Below are positions 1-12,900 of a stretch of DNA of 64,000 bases, piece after piece; the first letter of the stretch is position 1; each line of letters begins with the position of its first letter. Origin of the DNA: Blastocystis hominis (taxonomy: Eukaryota; Sar; Bigyra; Opalinata; Blastocystidae); assembly GCF_000151665.1 (NCBI RefSeq), contig NW_013171866.1:124001-188000 (forward strand), read 5' to 3'. The translations under genes and the position numbers were made by a program. The notes under the pieces were generated by a model that saw nothing but the letters and a program-made list of their open reading frames with translations, ran no database searches and had not been told where the DNA came from.

Positions 1-1256
1 GGATTCGGGGGGTGTCAGAGTGCCAGCTCCTCTCGAAACCGGAGGTGGAGAAGTTGTGTGAGAAGGTGGGAATTTGGAGAGGGATATTAGCTAGGCGAAG
101 GAGATATTGGCTGAAGAGTCCAATGTGCAGCCGATAAGCTGCCCTGTAACGATTTGCGGAGATATACACGGTCAGTTTCGGGATTTAATCGAGTTGTTTA
201 AAATCGGTGGGACGATCCCAAATACAAACTATATTTTTATGGGAGACTTTGTAGATCGTGGTTTTCACTCTGTTTTGTGTTTTTCAATGTGGTGATGTTT
301 AGGTTGAAACGATTACGCTTCTGATATTGCTCAAAGTTCGATATCCCGATCGTATTTGGCTTCTCCGTGGGAACCACGAAGCCCGCCAAGTGAATATATC
401 GTATGGACTTTACTTATCTTCTAAATTAGCTGCGGTTTTTTTGACGAGTGTATTCGTAAGTATGGAGATTCCTCCGTCTGGAAGTGCTTCAACGACCTAT
501 TCGACTATCTTACTATTTCTTCCCTTGTTGAGAACGAGGTTTTTGTGGTTCACGGTGGTCTTTCGCCGTCTATTCAGTCCATCGACCAGATCCGAGCGAT
601 TGACCGTGTAGTCGAAGTGGATTCTATATCCTATATTGTATTGTGATGTGTTTTGTATGGAGTGGATTGCTTGCTTTGTGTTGTATTGTGATGTTATGTG
701 TTTTGTATGGAATGGATTGCTACTTTATTCCACTTCACTCCCTATTCATAGTCCTTGCACACACACACACGCACACCGTTGAATTAGAATCCTTAATTTC
801 ACGAAGGACCCATGACCGATTTGCTCTGGTCGGATCCTGATGATCGCGCTGGCTGGAACGCCTCGTCGCGTGGTGCTGGCTACACGTTCGGCGAAGACGT
901 CAGTATTAAGTTCAACAAGGAAAACGGGTTGAGCCTAATCACACGGGCTCACCAGCTCGCAATGGAGGTACATTACGGTCCGTGGAGTTGAGCGCAGGGA
1001 TATAATTGGTGTCACAACCAAAACGTGATCACCATCTTCTCAGCACCGAATTATTGCTATCGGTGTGGAAATCAAGCTGCCATTTTGGAGATTGCCGAGA
1101 ATATGAATTATTCGATGTAGCTGAGTTGAGGAAGCGTTTACGAATAGTCTCCAGTACAATCCGGCTCCTGTGGCGCGAGATCCGGAGCTGTCGAAGCGAG
1201 CTCCTGCGTTCTCCCCCCACAACTGTGTATCAATCGAAGAATTTCTTTATTTGTAA
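1..1256 (+). CDS. PP2A-type Ser/Thr phosphatase catalytic subunit, 5' partial
   Basis: The spliced frame carries the PPP-family metal and catalytic motifs in order: [21 protein letters not shown], then HGGLSP, a WSDPDDR segment, RAHQLAMEG and [11 protein letters not shown]. The sequence is closest to the PP2A/PP4/PP6 group, cytosolic or nuclear Ser/Thr phosphatases. GT-AG introns that restore the frame lie at 66-94, 272-302, 401-429, 968-997 and 1117-1147. The N-terminus lies off the window. The C-terminus is hydrophobic (EEFLYL) and ends in Leu, the residue methylated in this group by LCMT1, which is also in this window. The stretch 616-800 does not resolve cleanly: the only phase-compatible acceptor leaves an in-frame TAA at 794-796 just before the conserved HEGPM segment. 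A non-canonical acceptor, a sequence error or a damaged allele could explain it. Confidence 0.88.
612..800 (+). repeat. Long intron with internal tandem duplication and CA tract
   Basis: Between the exon ending in the RAIDRVVEV segment and the exon starting HEGPM lies about 185 bp, six times the usual intron length here. It contains a near-perfect tandem duplication of about 45 bp (around 628-672 and 673-722, each with TGTTTTGTATGGA) followed by a short CA tract at 761-776. Confidence 0.7.
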
Positions 1257-1386
1257 ATTAGGATGATTTGCTTGTTGGTTTTGAGTGATACAGTCGTGAA
1301 AATAGATTATTGTGACGATTGCACGATTCACCACTCGTTGGTTTTATTTCAGAAGTTATTATCCCTGGATTATTACTTATTGAAAA

Positions 1387-1891
1387 ATGCTCGTTGATAG
1401 AAAGGACACTTTGATGGTTTATCGCCAGCTCTTTGAGGGTGGGAATTGGACAGTTTAGTGATGATGGTGTAGATGGAGTTTTCGTGGTGAAGGACGACGT
1501 CCACAAGCCCTACGTGATTGGTCAGGACGAGAACGGAATGAACATCACCATCAGCGGACTGAAGGTGATCAAGCTGCTCCAGTCTCTGTGCTCTCGCGGA
1601 TACGTGAAGAAGACCTACTGCTGGTAGGGGATGCGGGTTTTGTTTGACTCCAGGTGCCACTTCTACTACACTCTCACTGATGCGGGTGTGAAGTTCCTCT
1701 CTGAGTACCTTCACCTCCCTGAGCACATTGTGCCCAACACTCACAAGAGAGTGAATCCCACGATGCCTCGTGAGGAGCGTCCCTATCCTCGCCGTGATGG
1801 AGACAAGCCCGGATTCCGCCGCAACGGACAGTTCCGTTCCAACCGCAGCGGATTCAAGGAGCAGCCTAAGGAGCAGCCTAAGGAGCTCTAA
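1387..1891 (+). CDS. RPS10: 40S ribosomal protein S10 (eS10)
   Basis: Three exons give about 145 residues starting MLVDRKDTLMVYRQLFE, then DGVFVVKDDVHKP, SLCSRGYVKK and CHFYYTLTDAGVKFL, the eS10 core, ending in a basic and QPKE-rich tail. eS10 sits on the head of the small ribosomal subunit. Introns are at 1439-1472 and 1624-1653. The stop is an encoded TAA. A TGTTTGTT motif at 1960-1967 is the likely poly(A) signal and places the next gene's transcript downstream of it. Confidence 0.93.
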
Positions 1892-2037
1892 GCGTCCTCA
1901 ACGACATACCAGATAACAAAAAGTTGTTGGTTCATGTAAAAAGGGATACTTCCCCGCTCTGTTTGTTGCAAACTTCGCTTTTGATCTTCTTGTCAAAGGG
2001 GAGGGAGGGTTTCGATGAGTTGGTGTATTCTTCCTGG

Positions 2038-5000
2038 ATGGAGAAAGAGTTTTGTGTTGTGCGCGACTCAACGAATGGGATACAATCAAGGATGGACACA
2101 TTATTGGCACTGGCTACTCCTGATGTGTTTTCTTCCCTGGCAGAATGTTTATCTGCCAATTTTGGAATCAGTCTCTTTATTTTTAATGAGAATACCAAGG
2201 TGATTCGCTATCAGAGTGGTCACAGCCAGGATCCCGATATTCAAGCATCTATTTACAGTCACTTGCGTGCTTCGGACGAATGGAGATGTGTTCTGGGAAA
2301 GGCAAGTCCTGTACTGTCCTCGGAAGTGGGATATGTTCGAAGAATCAACGATCAAGGAGATTGCATGTTAGTATACTCAACACCGCGCATGGACGATGAC
2401 ATAGGAAGTAAGGTTGAGCAAGAAAAAGAGATCTATCATGAACTGAGTGTGGTTCGTGACATCCACTTCACACTGTCGTCGCTCATGTCCCATAGCTTTA
2501 TTTCGATTGACTGCCTTTCTCTGCAGCTAATTTACTCTACGAACGACTTTGCAGCAGTGTGCGGCTTTTCTCTATCGTGCCTTCCCAAACTGTCGGACTT
2601 GTGTTATCTTCAGAGTGAGCGAATCTCCATCGAGCGCATGTTTGGCGAACTAAACTCGGTTCACTATTTCACTCTTCGCTTTTCTCTTCACATAAAGAGT
2701 CAATTTGATCGGCTCTTATGCTATCAGGTCTACTGTGTTCGAGTTCCAATGTATCAGGATGCAGTTCTCGCTTTAATCGATACGACTCAGGAAGAGCATG
2801 ATCAGTTGTGTGCGGAAGCCTATAAGAAACGAGGTTCGGACAGTCTTCTGGTAGTTGTGTGTGATGAGAATGACGAAGTGGTGAGTGTTTGGAGTCGAGA
2901 AGGAGATGATGAGAATAGCAAGGCGTGGATTGGAGAAAAGCTGAGGGATATTCGCATTGATTGCAATGGAAAATCGCTATTAGAGATGATTCAAGGAAAT
3001 CAGACTAATACAACTAAACTCAAACATGGAACAATGATTGAATTGACGCAGTCTTCCTTGGATATTATGCCATGTACTAGGGAAAGAAGTATTCTATCAG
3101 AGATGCTCGATTCTCTGTGCATGCTGATTCAGCAACGGACATCAGAAGAAGTAACTCCTGAAGAAGCACTCCACATAGGAATGTACAGTTTTCAAAATCA
3201 AGGGAAGCGGTACGCTATTTTTAAGCAAACAACGAGAGATCTGGTTGAGGTGATAAGCACAATGATTTATGCTGGCGCCGATCGAAAGCAGAGAGGGAAG
3301 ACGAGGGAGTATTACAGTTTTGTAATGAGTCACACTCGATCAATGTATCCAAAAGAGGAGGATGAAGGATTTTATAACAAGCAGATGAGTTTACTCTGGT
3401 ATTTGAAGGAAGATCATCGAGCCACATTGGTATCTTGCAAGGAAGTCACTGTAGAATGCCCAGAAATACATGCAAGGCTAACAAAAAGTATTTTGTTTCC
3501 CAATCTTTTTGCAGTCGAGGCGAGTCCGATTGAATTTGATGTTGGAACGGTTCTTTCCCCTGAATCTCTTCACCTATTTTCAGTTTTTTCTATTCCCATG
3601 TTGCTTGTTTCGTTTACGTTTCGGGTAGAATACGTGAATCAGGCTGCGGAAGAGCAGTTGGAAATGAGAAGAGGTTCCTGCTTTACAGATTTCTTTTCCG
3701 ATGAATACAGAGGAACCATGGAAACGATTCGAACGTTGACACTTGGTCAATCAACACAATTCAGTGCAAGTAAGAAGGGAGATCGCAGGGATGTATATTT
3801 CATTTCCTTTTATGCTCTATCATCGGATTTGGTTCTTGTGACCTGTACACCTTGCCAACCCACTCTTGAACATAATAATTATCTTCAAAATTCACTGCAG
3901 CTTTACTCTTTGGAGAATACCCGACTCAAGAGGATCATGAACATCGCATTTGATGGGAATTGTGTGATTGAGCTCCAGCGTCTTACAGTTCTCTATCCTT
4001 CCTATTCAATAAAGCATTTGTTTGATTGTGAGGAAAGAGGAAGTTGCTTTGTGAATTTTATCAAGGAATCATACCGTGAAGAGTTTAAGCAGAAAATGAG
4101 GGAACTGAATGAAAAGGGCTTTCCGCTCTTTGATTATGACACGATTTTGGTGACACACGGCCAAGAGCGGTATTACACCATCGTGGCGATTCCAATCCAG
4201 CTTACCTACCAATACTACTCCCAAGCGATTCTGTGTATAAAGGACATAACGAGAAACATTGAATTAGAAAAGGAAGAGAAGCAGTTGAACGAAGCAATTG
4301 AGCGGATGAATACTTTGCAGAGCGCGATGATTGAGACTGCGTTCAATGGATCTTGCATTCTCGACTTGACTGTGCTCCAGCCGTTGCGCATTCTTCATGC
4401 ATTCGATCTGTCAATTTCGAGTTCCATTTTTTGTGATGAAGCGCAAACCACGTTCACTTCGGAGTTTCGCGAGTATTTGCTTCGCTTTGCTTCGGAGTTG
4501 CACGATGCAATTCATGGAATCCGGGTTGCTCTTTCTTCTGGAGTCCAGTTGGAAATCAACATGGTGGGTGTGGAAAACAACAAAAAAGCCATGATCACTC
4601 TGCGAGACATCACGCAAGACGTGGAAAGAGAAGAAAGAGAGATCCGTCTCCGCGAAGAAGCGCAGAGGGCAAACAAAAACAAGCGAGATTTCATTGTACG
4701 CCATGTTTGTTGGATTGAAAGTAGGCATACATTTTTCACGAAGTGCGAAACTCGTTGACTCCTATCAGTATCGGGATTGATTTACTGTCAACATGTTCAG
4801 ACAAGGAAAAGCAGGAATTGCTTTCCGTTTTGCGCATATCGTGTGATTCGTTGTGCCACATCCTGAGCGACGTGTTGAGTATGCAGAAAATCGAAGAAGG
4901 AAAGTACTCTCTTGAAAAGGAGTGGTTTTCGATGGGTCTCGACTTGCAAAACCTCGCGAATCAATACGAAATCACAGTGAGGGATTCATGAGAGGAGTGT

Positions 5001-6213
5001 GAACTAGTGTTCCTCTCGAGGAATTCGACTTGTCTATGCATGCCCGTCTACTTCTCTATCGATGTAGGTGTATTTTTTTTAAAACTATTGGAGTTGAAGT
5101 GTTTCTAATCAAATAGATTTGGTGATCGGACCAAACTCCAGATCGTGATCAACAACTTTCTGAGCAATGGTAAGGAGTGGTGAAGTGAATATCCCATTCA
5201 GCCTGCAAGTTCACCCGACCAGGCGGAGTGATTCAGTTAACGAGCCAGATTCTCGAGCAGCTTCCTTCGGATCTTTTGGATCAGTTGAGTGATCGAGGTC
5301 AAGAAGACCAGAATTTCTTAACTAGCTCGCTTGGGGTGCAGCAAATGCAGTATGTGCGAACAATTCGCGAGCTCTCTTTGACACAGCATTCCTTGGTTTT
5401 GTTTGATGCATCTGAAGAGAATTGTGGAGTGTTTCATTCCTCGCTACAATGGATTCGAATCGCAGTCATTGACACAGGAATCGGAATTCTGAAAGAAGAC
5501 TTGACTTCGCTGTTTGTTCCGTTTGCTTTTTACAATATGCGATCATTCTATGAGTTGTAGATATAAACAAATTCGAAGTGGAGAAACACAGAAAGGACGA
5601 GGGACCGGATTGGGATTGAGTTTGTCCTTGTATATTGTCTGTCTACACCAAGGAATCATTCGCGTGATTACCGAGCCTCAAGTTGGTTCTACGTTCGAAA
5701 TCTATCTCCCCTTAACGAAAATGGATGGAAATGTCGTTCCTTCCGAGCAGGATACGATCCCAAGGGTGATTGAAGAGAAGATCGAGACTATTGCCGTTGT
5801 GGATGACCAGTTATCGATTCGCCAGCTCGTAAAATCGTGTCTCAAACGGCTTGGATACACTGTACGCTTCCTCCTTCTTAATTATTTATGATGTTTGTAG
5901 TGTACCCTCTTCAAGAATGGGGAAGAATTCTTAGATTCTGTTCATGAGGGAAACACATTCGATTTGGTATTGCTGGATTATGAAATGCCTGGAATGAATG
6001 GAGGTGAGGTGACGAAGATTCTGCGCCAAGAACAATATTCAGGGAGGATCGTTGGGTTGACGGGGAATACGATGAGCGAGCAGCGCGACGCTTACATACG
6101 ATGTGGTACCGATGGTTATATGTGTGTGTTAATCAAACAGGATTGAACGGACTTTTGGCGAAACCCATCACCATGCTGGATCTGAAGAACTATTTACTCC
6201 AATTTCGCAGCTG
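2038..6213 (+). CDS. Hybrid sensor histidine kinase with PAS-like region and receiver domain
   Basis: A long first exon encodes roughly 890 residues with several PAS-like segments and a coiled coil. The kinase core follows across tiny introns (4696-4724, 4959-5010 approximately, 5068-5116, 5170-5201, 5521-5560, 5862-5900, 6115-6140). Conserved blocks are intact: H-box FHEVRNSLTP, N-box NNFLSNACKFT, G1 DTGIGI, G2 GTGLGL. A C-terminal receiver has VVDD, phospho-acceptor LLDYEMPGMNG, the Thr block GLTGN and the Lys block LLAKPI. It should therefore autophosphorylate on His and pass the phosphate to its own Asp. No transmembrane segment is obvious, so it is probably a cytosolic sensor. Start chosen at 2038 because the RPS10 poly(A) motif lies at 1960-1967. 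A TGTTTCCT motif at 6218-6225 would make cleavage after 6213 yield UGA; an encoded TGA follows at 6227-6229. Confidence 0.9.
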
Positions 6214-8013
6214 GCTTTGTTTCCTTTGAGAAAATCGTTCGAGCGGCTTGGATCGATGCTGAATCGACCAGCCACATCACGAGGAGAACCGAGATCCCAG
6301 CGCACGCTCCGATTCCGACAAAAAACAGAACCGAACGCATCGAGAACGGCTTGAAAAAAGTCTCGAGATATCCCAGAATTGCGCACACACCAATTTCATA
6401 GACGAGCCACACTGGCGCTACGGCAATGTCTCGAATCACGGGCTTCTCCGCATATTGAGACAAGTAGCCGAAGTGATGGATACAGCGACATCCCATATTG
6501 ACGATATTCGCCACGATGTATCCAACAGAGCCGAGGAACGGCGTGCAAATGCGAGCAGCGAGTACAAACGCGATCGAGAAGAGAATCATATCGAAATTGT
6601 AGCGTTCGAGACGCGAGGGTTCGGCTGTGGCCTGAAAAAAAATTAAAAAAGAAAGAAAGAAAGGGAACGTACCATGAAGAAAGCTTCCGAAATGCCATTC
6701 AGTCCAAGAAACAGAACGTAAACGCAGTAGACGCGAAGCAGCGTTACTGCAATCGAGGTGGCGAGCTGGTGTCCTCCGTAGAGGAAGAGAAGCACCGAAG
6801 CATAGGGATAGCCGAAGCCAATAACGATGCATCCAAACTAGATAGAAGGGCAGGAATGGAAGGAAACGTAGGACAGGCAGCGGAGAAGGAGGAGACAAAC
6901 GTGCAGAATGGTTTGGTTTTTGGTTCCCGTTCGGTTTCCCTCCTATTGATGACAGGGGAGAAGCCGATGGCTTACACGGGAGAAATAGAGATAGAACCCT
7001 TCTTCGAGGGGCTGGAATAAGAAGCGAGCGAAGAGCGAGCCGAGATTGTTAACAATGTCGAAAACGCCTTGGTCGTGCATTGAAATCGAGCTGAAGCTGA
7101 GAATGTATCGCTCTCCCTCGGTTAGAAGCTGCTTCAGTAGGGACTGTCTAAAGAAGAGCAAGAGCACTTTGGAGGAATCCGTTGGTAGTGTAAAGGAGGG
7201 AAGGAGTTCGGCGAAGGACTTGATAGGAAGCGAGGAGCTCGTTTCTGGATTGTGTAGAAGACGTTCGATCTGCACTGCATAGCTGCGATGAATGCCTCGA
7301 TCCAAAAACAAACAGTAGAGGGAAGCAGAGAGCATAGACGAACTCGCCGATACAGAATCCTTTGAGTCCCAGAGACGGAAAAAGGCAGAGGAGGATGCAG
7401 TTTGTGATGCTTCGGATGGAGAGGGATGTGCTTTCGACGAAGACTTTCACGTTGGTGTGAAGCGTCATTTGTGTGAGAACATATCCCACTTCCGAGCAAA
7501 GCGCGATGATGGAAGAGAGAGCAAATACGAAAATGGACTGTGATAGTGATAGAGATAGAGAGCAATGCGTACTTGTTTGTAGAAAGCGACCTGTGGATCA
7601 GGAAGTACATAGAGCCAAATGAGTGAAGTGACGATAGAAATTACTACGCCAGTAGGTACACTATAATAGAGAGTGATCCGCGAGTTCTCACGCCAACCAT
7701 ACAAGTTGATTCACCTTGCTCCACTCCTCTTTCCCCTTGTCCAGGCAAGCCTTTCGAATCGGTTCACGTGACAGAAATACAACGGTTGTAGCAAAGAGAG
7801 AGAGTCTATCTCAAGAAAGAGGACAGAGTGAGCAAACCTCACATTTACGACTCCGATCAGTTCTATGGACACAAACCGAATAAGGATCGCATTGATTAGA
7901 AAGGAAAAGAGTCTATTCAGCACCTATGAAAGAAAAAAGAGTAGAGAAGGTACTTGAATAACCATATTCAATCCTGCCGAACGAGCAATGCGATTCAGTA
8001 CAGAATCCTGCAT
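6194..8013 (-). CDS. RFT1: RFT1, putative Man5GlcNAc2-PP-dolichol flippase
   Basis: Reading the minus strand through introns of about 28-63 nt (first one 7924-7953) gives a polytopic membrane protein. The start MQDSVLNRIARSAGLNM leads into LNRLFSFLINAILIRF and IGVVNVR. The central RFT1 signature is clear: QSLLKQLLTEGERY, DQGVFDIVNNLGSL, EEGFYLYFSR. The C-terminal part has SVGYIVANIVNMGCR. RFT1 is an ER membrane protein needed for the lipid-linked oligosaccharide step of N-glycosylation. The stop TAA at 6194-6196 lies inside the 3' end of the convergent histidine kinase gene, so the two transcripts overlap by about 20 bp or more. Confidence 0.9.
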
Positions 8014-8158
8014 TATAGGGTGGGAGAAATTTGAAAGAGTCGATAGGGAAAATACATGGAGCGTGTGGGAAAGAGGAGAGGCATACTTTCTGCGATCTGT
8101 GTTGTTCGTACAGAGTGTGTGAAATAAGAAAAAAGGGAGAACCAAAGTGGTAAAAGAA

Positions 8159-8231
8159 AGTCCAAGGCGGGACTTGAACCCGCAATCTCTTCCTCCGGAG
8201 GGAAACGCCTTATCCATTAGGCCACATGGAC
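8159..8231 (-). tRNA. tRNA-Arg (anticodon CCG)
   Basis: The minus strand folds as a cloverleaf: acceptor GTCCATG with CTTGGAC (one mismatch), D stem GCC/GGC, anticodon loop CTCCGGA giving CCG, T arm GCGGG-TTCAAGT-CCCGC. A T-rich run follows on the minus strand as a Pol III stop. No intron. Confidence 0.92.
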
Positions 8232-9828
8232 TCGCAAAAAATGAATTGAATGTAGATATAAGTAAAGGATGAGGGGTTTGGAGTGAAAAAGGAGGGAATG
8301 CCAAAAAAGAGAGGATTTGGGAGGTGCTTGTAATTAGAATATGCTTAATAGATGTACGTAGTGTTTGGAGTGGATAGAGTAGAAGGTGATATACAAGTCA
8401 GGTATTTGTTATGCAGGTTGTGTTACTTGGGAAGTACTCGTAGAAAGGAACGGAAATGCAAACAATGGTAAAGTATGGAATGATGATTGTTTTAGGCGAG
8501 AGTAGTGAAATGTGAATGGTCAGCAGATCTGTGGATGGTGAACGCTATGTGGTGATTCAAGCGTCATAAAGGAGATGAGATAGTGAAAGTTGTTTGTTCG
8601 GTGTGAATAATAATGGAATGCAATATCTGTACTGGATTATTTAAGATTTGGTAGATATACAGTTATTCGAGAACTTCTAAGGCAAGTAGGTATTGCTATC
8701 TAAAGATAGAATTGATTGCGTGTTTGTAGCTGTTGGGAGTTTAAATAAGAATTAGCAATCAGGAAACACGTTTGATAAACTGGGCGATTGAACGGAGGAT
8801 GTTCATAGAAATCATACTCTATTGATCACTATACTTGCATGTTTAGGAAATATAAACATCTGGTTGTGATTGTTTGAGTGGGAGAGTCCTATGTCCAATT
8901 ACTTGTTTCACAGTGAACACTAGCAGGTAAAACACGACTGTGACAAACAGGATTCATGGTGGGGTCTTAGATTCAAAATAGCAATTCTTCAATAGATAGA
9001 ATAATTGTGTAATGGAGGAAATGAGTATATAATGAAAACAAAGAATAAACTGGATGTGGCCAAATCTATGTGGAAATGAAATAGAGACATCTTTGAATAT
9101 TTGCAATAGGTTTGAAGAGATAATAGCAAACATCTCACACTTTCACTGTGAGTGTCAACGAAAAAAGGTAGGACTTGTTGAGAGTATAAGTAAACAACAT
9201 GAATCTGATAAGAGAATTTGGGGAATGGGATAACTATCGCTGAGTTTCCAATCGAATGAAACTCCCAATCCTCAGTTTCGTATTGTATTTTGGTACACAT
9301 CCTTATCCTATCGTTTTTAAACTATCCAATCTGTCTATCAACCGTATGACTAGTAATTTTTAAAATAGTTCATTCGTTGTGCATTATTACCATAATAGAG
9401 TGCATAAGTGCGAACTACCATACGTAGTGATAATAGTGCAATGTTCTCAAGCAGCAGGTACAACTCAAACGAAATTTGCTAGGACTATTTATGTTCTTTC
9501 ATGGACACTCATAATAACAGCCTAACAATGAAACTATTTTAGAAACTATCCAGTCCAATCCAGTTTATACACTTGATCGTCTCAATTCAATCGTTCATAA
9601 CTTAGCGATTTGTCAAGTATAACACATTTCTATTCTGGGCATTGCACTCTACTGGATTGTCTCAGTTTGGCTCTTCCATTTTTCATAAATTCTTTATTTT
9701 CATTCTTAACATCGTTACACGAAGGATTGGAACATGCTAGCTAAACCAATCTGGGTTGTAATGATGAAAAGAGCCAATCGATGATTGGATCCTAAATCAA
9801 TGACCAAAGAATGATGGTAAGGGGTTTT
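8232..9828. other. AT-rich intergenic stretch, no gene seen
   Basis: Only short ORFs without recognisable domains. The part nearest 9830 is the 3' flank of the minus-strand MORN-LRR gene: about 9715-9850 resembles the sequence after its paralogue at 58920-59090. Confidence 0.6.
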
Positions 9829-9955
9829 GAATCGAACAAACAAAGTAAGCATTGAACATACAATGATCATTGGATGGATTGGAATGAAATGGAGTGAAGT
9901 GTGTAGATTCAATGCTGGAATTACTGATTGATTTTCATATTGTTGTCATGTACTA

Positions 9956-12900
9956 TTACAAATTTTCAAGCAAATGTTCAAGATCATCCCAACTTTTTCT
10001 GGTACTGGCATGCTTGATTTGGACAAGATCAGCGAGAATGGAAGAAACATCTATGAATCAAATCAAATCAATCAAACTATACTCGAAATTGATTTCGATC
10101 GAACATATTGGAATGAATAAGGTAGTTTGACATTTCGAAGATTTGGAATATCTAAATACTATCAATATTCAATATTCAGAAATACTTTCCAATGTCACTA
10201 CACGAGGTAAATAGAAACTAGATCCTACAGAAATTATTGATGTTAGATTTGGAAGATCTACAAAACAAATCATAACCAATCAATTCATTATTACTTCGAA
10301 GTGTCAATGAACTTGAATCATTATCTCTTCCATTCAGTGCTTCAAAACCGAGTTGAATGGATTGTAATGATGGAAGATCTACATCAATCATTTCATTCGA
10401 ATTCATTCAATACTTTCAATTATTGTTGAGAAGGAATACACGAATGCCTCATTACCTAATGTAATGGATTGTAGATTTGGAAGATCTATGCATCATTCAA
10501 ATATTCTATACAATTCAATACCTCGAATCACAAATGAACTACAACAGAAATTGTATGAACTACTTCCAACTGTCCCAATTTGAATGGATTGTAATTGTGG
10601 TAGATTCTTCAATTCAAAGTCGCCAGCAAAATCTTTGAAACTATATCGACCAATTTGAATGGATTCCAATGATTCACAATTCAATATGTGGAATGATTTC
10701 GATTTATCATATCCCCAACTATACTTTTTCTGAGTGAACGAATTGCTTCCGATTTTGATAGTTTTCAATCGATTCAATCCATCGATTTTGAATGTTTGCA
10801 CTGATCCAAAGCAATTATTGCCAATTTCGATTGATTCAACTAGAGTAAATCGCGAGAAATCAAGTATTGTATAATCAGCATCATTACACGTCCAATCGGG
10901 AAGAATTATCGAAGTGACCGATGATTCAAACAATTGAATATAGTCATAATGATAGACTTTTGGAAATAGTAATTCGGAAACATCTAAAAACAACAGCAAT
11001 CAATATAAAAACTATTGATAGAAGGATGCACAACTTTCTCGAATGAACGAGGTAGCTTGACATTTTGAAGATTTGGAATATCTAAATACTATCAATATTC
11101 AATATTCAGAAATACTTTCCAATGTCACTACACGAGGATTAACGAAACTATATTCTACAGAAGTTATTGATGTTAGATTTGGAAGATCTACAAAACAAAT
11201 CATAACCAATCAATTCATTATTACTTCGAAGTGTCAATGAACTTGAATAATCATCATCTATTCCAGCAAGTGCACAATCACCTAGTTGTATGGATTGTAA
11301 TGATGGAAGATCTACATCAATCATTTCATTCGAATTCATTCAATACTTTCAATTATTGTTGATAAGGATCTATAGAATGCACTATAACCTAATGTAATGG
11401 ATTGTAGATTTGGAAGATCTATGCATCATTCGAATATTCAATATCATATCAATACCTCGAATCACAAACGAACTCCACCAGAAGTTGCTTGAATCACTTC
11501 CAATTGTACCAATTTGAATGGATTGTAATTGTGGTAGATACTTCAATTCAAAGTCGCCTCCAAAATCACTGAAACTATATTCACCGATTTCAATCGATTC
11601 CAATGATTCACAATTCAATATGTGGAATGATTTCGATTTGTTGTTTGCCTTATTCGAATCCCAGTTGTCAGTGCTTTTCAGTTGAGTAAATGAATTGTTT
11701 CCGATTTTGATAGTTTTCAATCGATTCAATCGATCGATTTTGAATGTTTCCACTGAGCCAAAACGTTCATCACCGATTTCAACTGTTTCTAATGAATTGA
11801 GATTATACAGGCAGTATTCAGAACCATTTCCAAACGCATCATCACCTAATGTAATGGATTGTAGATTTGGAAGATCTATACATTACCCAAATATTCAATA
11901 TCATATCAATACCTCGAATCAAAAACGAACTATGATAGAAATTGTATGAATCACTTCCAATTTTACCAATTTGAATGAATTGTAATTGTGGTAGATTCTT
12001 CAATTCAAAGTCGCCTCCAAAATCACTGAAACTATGCTCACCAATTTGAATGGATTCCAATGATTCACAATTCAATATGTGGAATGACTTCGATTCATCT
12101 TTTCTAGTACCATTCTTTGCCTGAGTAAATGAATTGCTTCCGATTTTGATAGTTTTCAATCGATTCAATCCATCGATTTGGAATGTTTGCACTGATTCAA
12201 AACGTTCATCACCGATTTCAACTGTTTCTAATGAATTGAGATTATACAGACAGTATTCTTTGCTGTTTCCAAATGCAGCATTACCTAATGTAATGGATTG
12301 TAGATTTGGAAGATCTATACATTACCCAAATATTCAATATCATATCAATACCTCGAATCACAAATGAACTATTATAGAAATTGCTTGAATCACTTTCAGT
12401 TGTACCAATTTGAATGGATTGCAAGTGTGGTAGATTCTTCAATTCAAATTTACCTCCAAAATCACTGAAACTATATTCACCAATTTGAATGGATTCCAAT
12501 GATTCACAATTCAATATGTGGAATGATTTCGATTCATCATATCCATTATCATTCTTTGCCTGAGTGAATGAATTGTTTCCGATATTGATGGTTTTCAATC
12601 GATTCAATCCATCGATTTTGAATGTTTTCACTGATCCAAAACAATCATTGCCAATTTTGATTGATTCTACCCACAATGGTGGATAAAACTCTCGAGTCAA
12701 TCGACAGTACCTGTTTCCGAATCTCAGATTTGGTCTTTGCATTAATTTTGCCATTTGATAGTCGAATCCCCAGCGAATCTTACCAAAATACCATCTCGCA
12801 CAGCATACCATTCCTAGCAAAAGCAGCACACTCAAAGAAATGCCTATCCACACGTTGATAATGTAAAGAACCACGAAAATACCAACAATCAAAACAACAC

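Noticed and set aside
10072-12351. CRISPR-like repeat-spacer array
   Set aside because: The repeats are coding LRR exons with phase-1 introns; units are hundreds of bp long and this is a eukaryotic locus.
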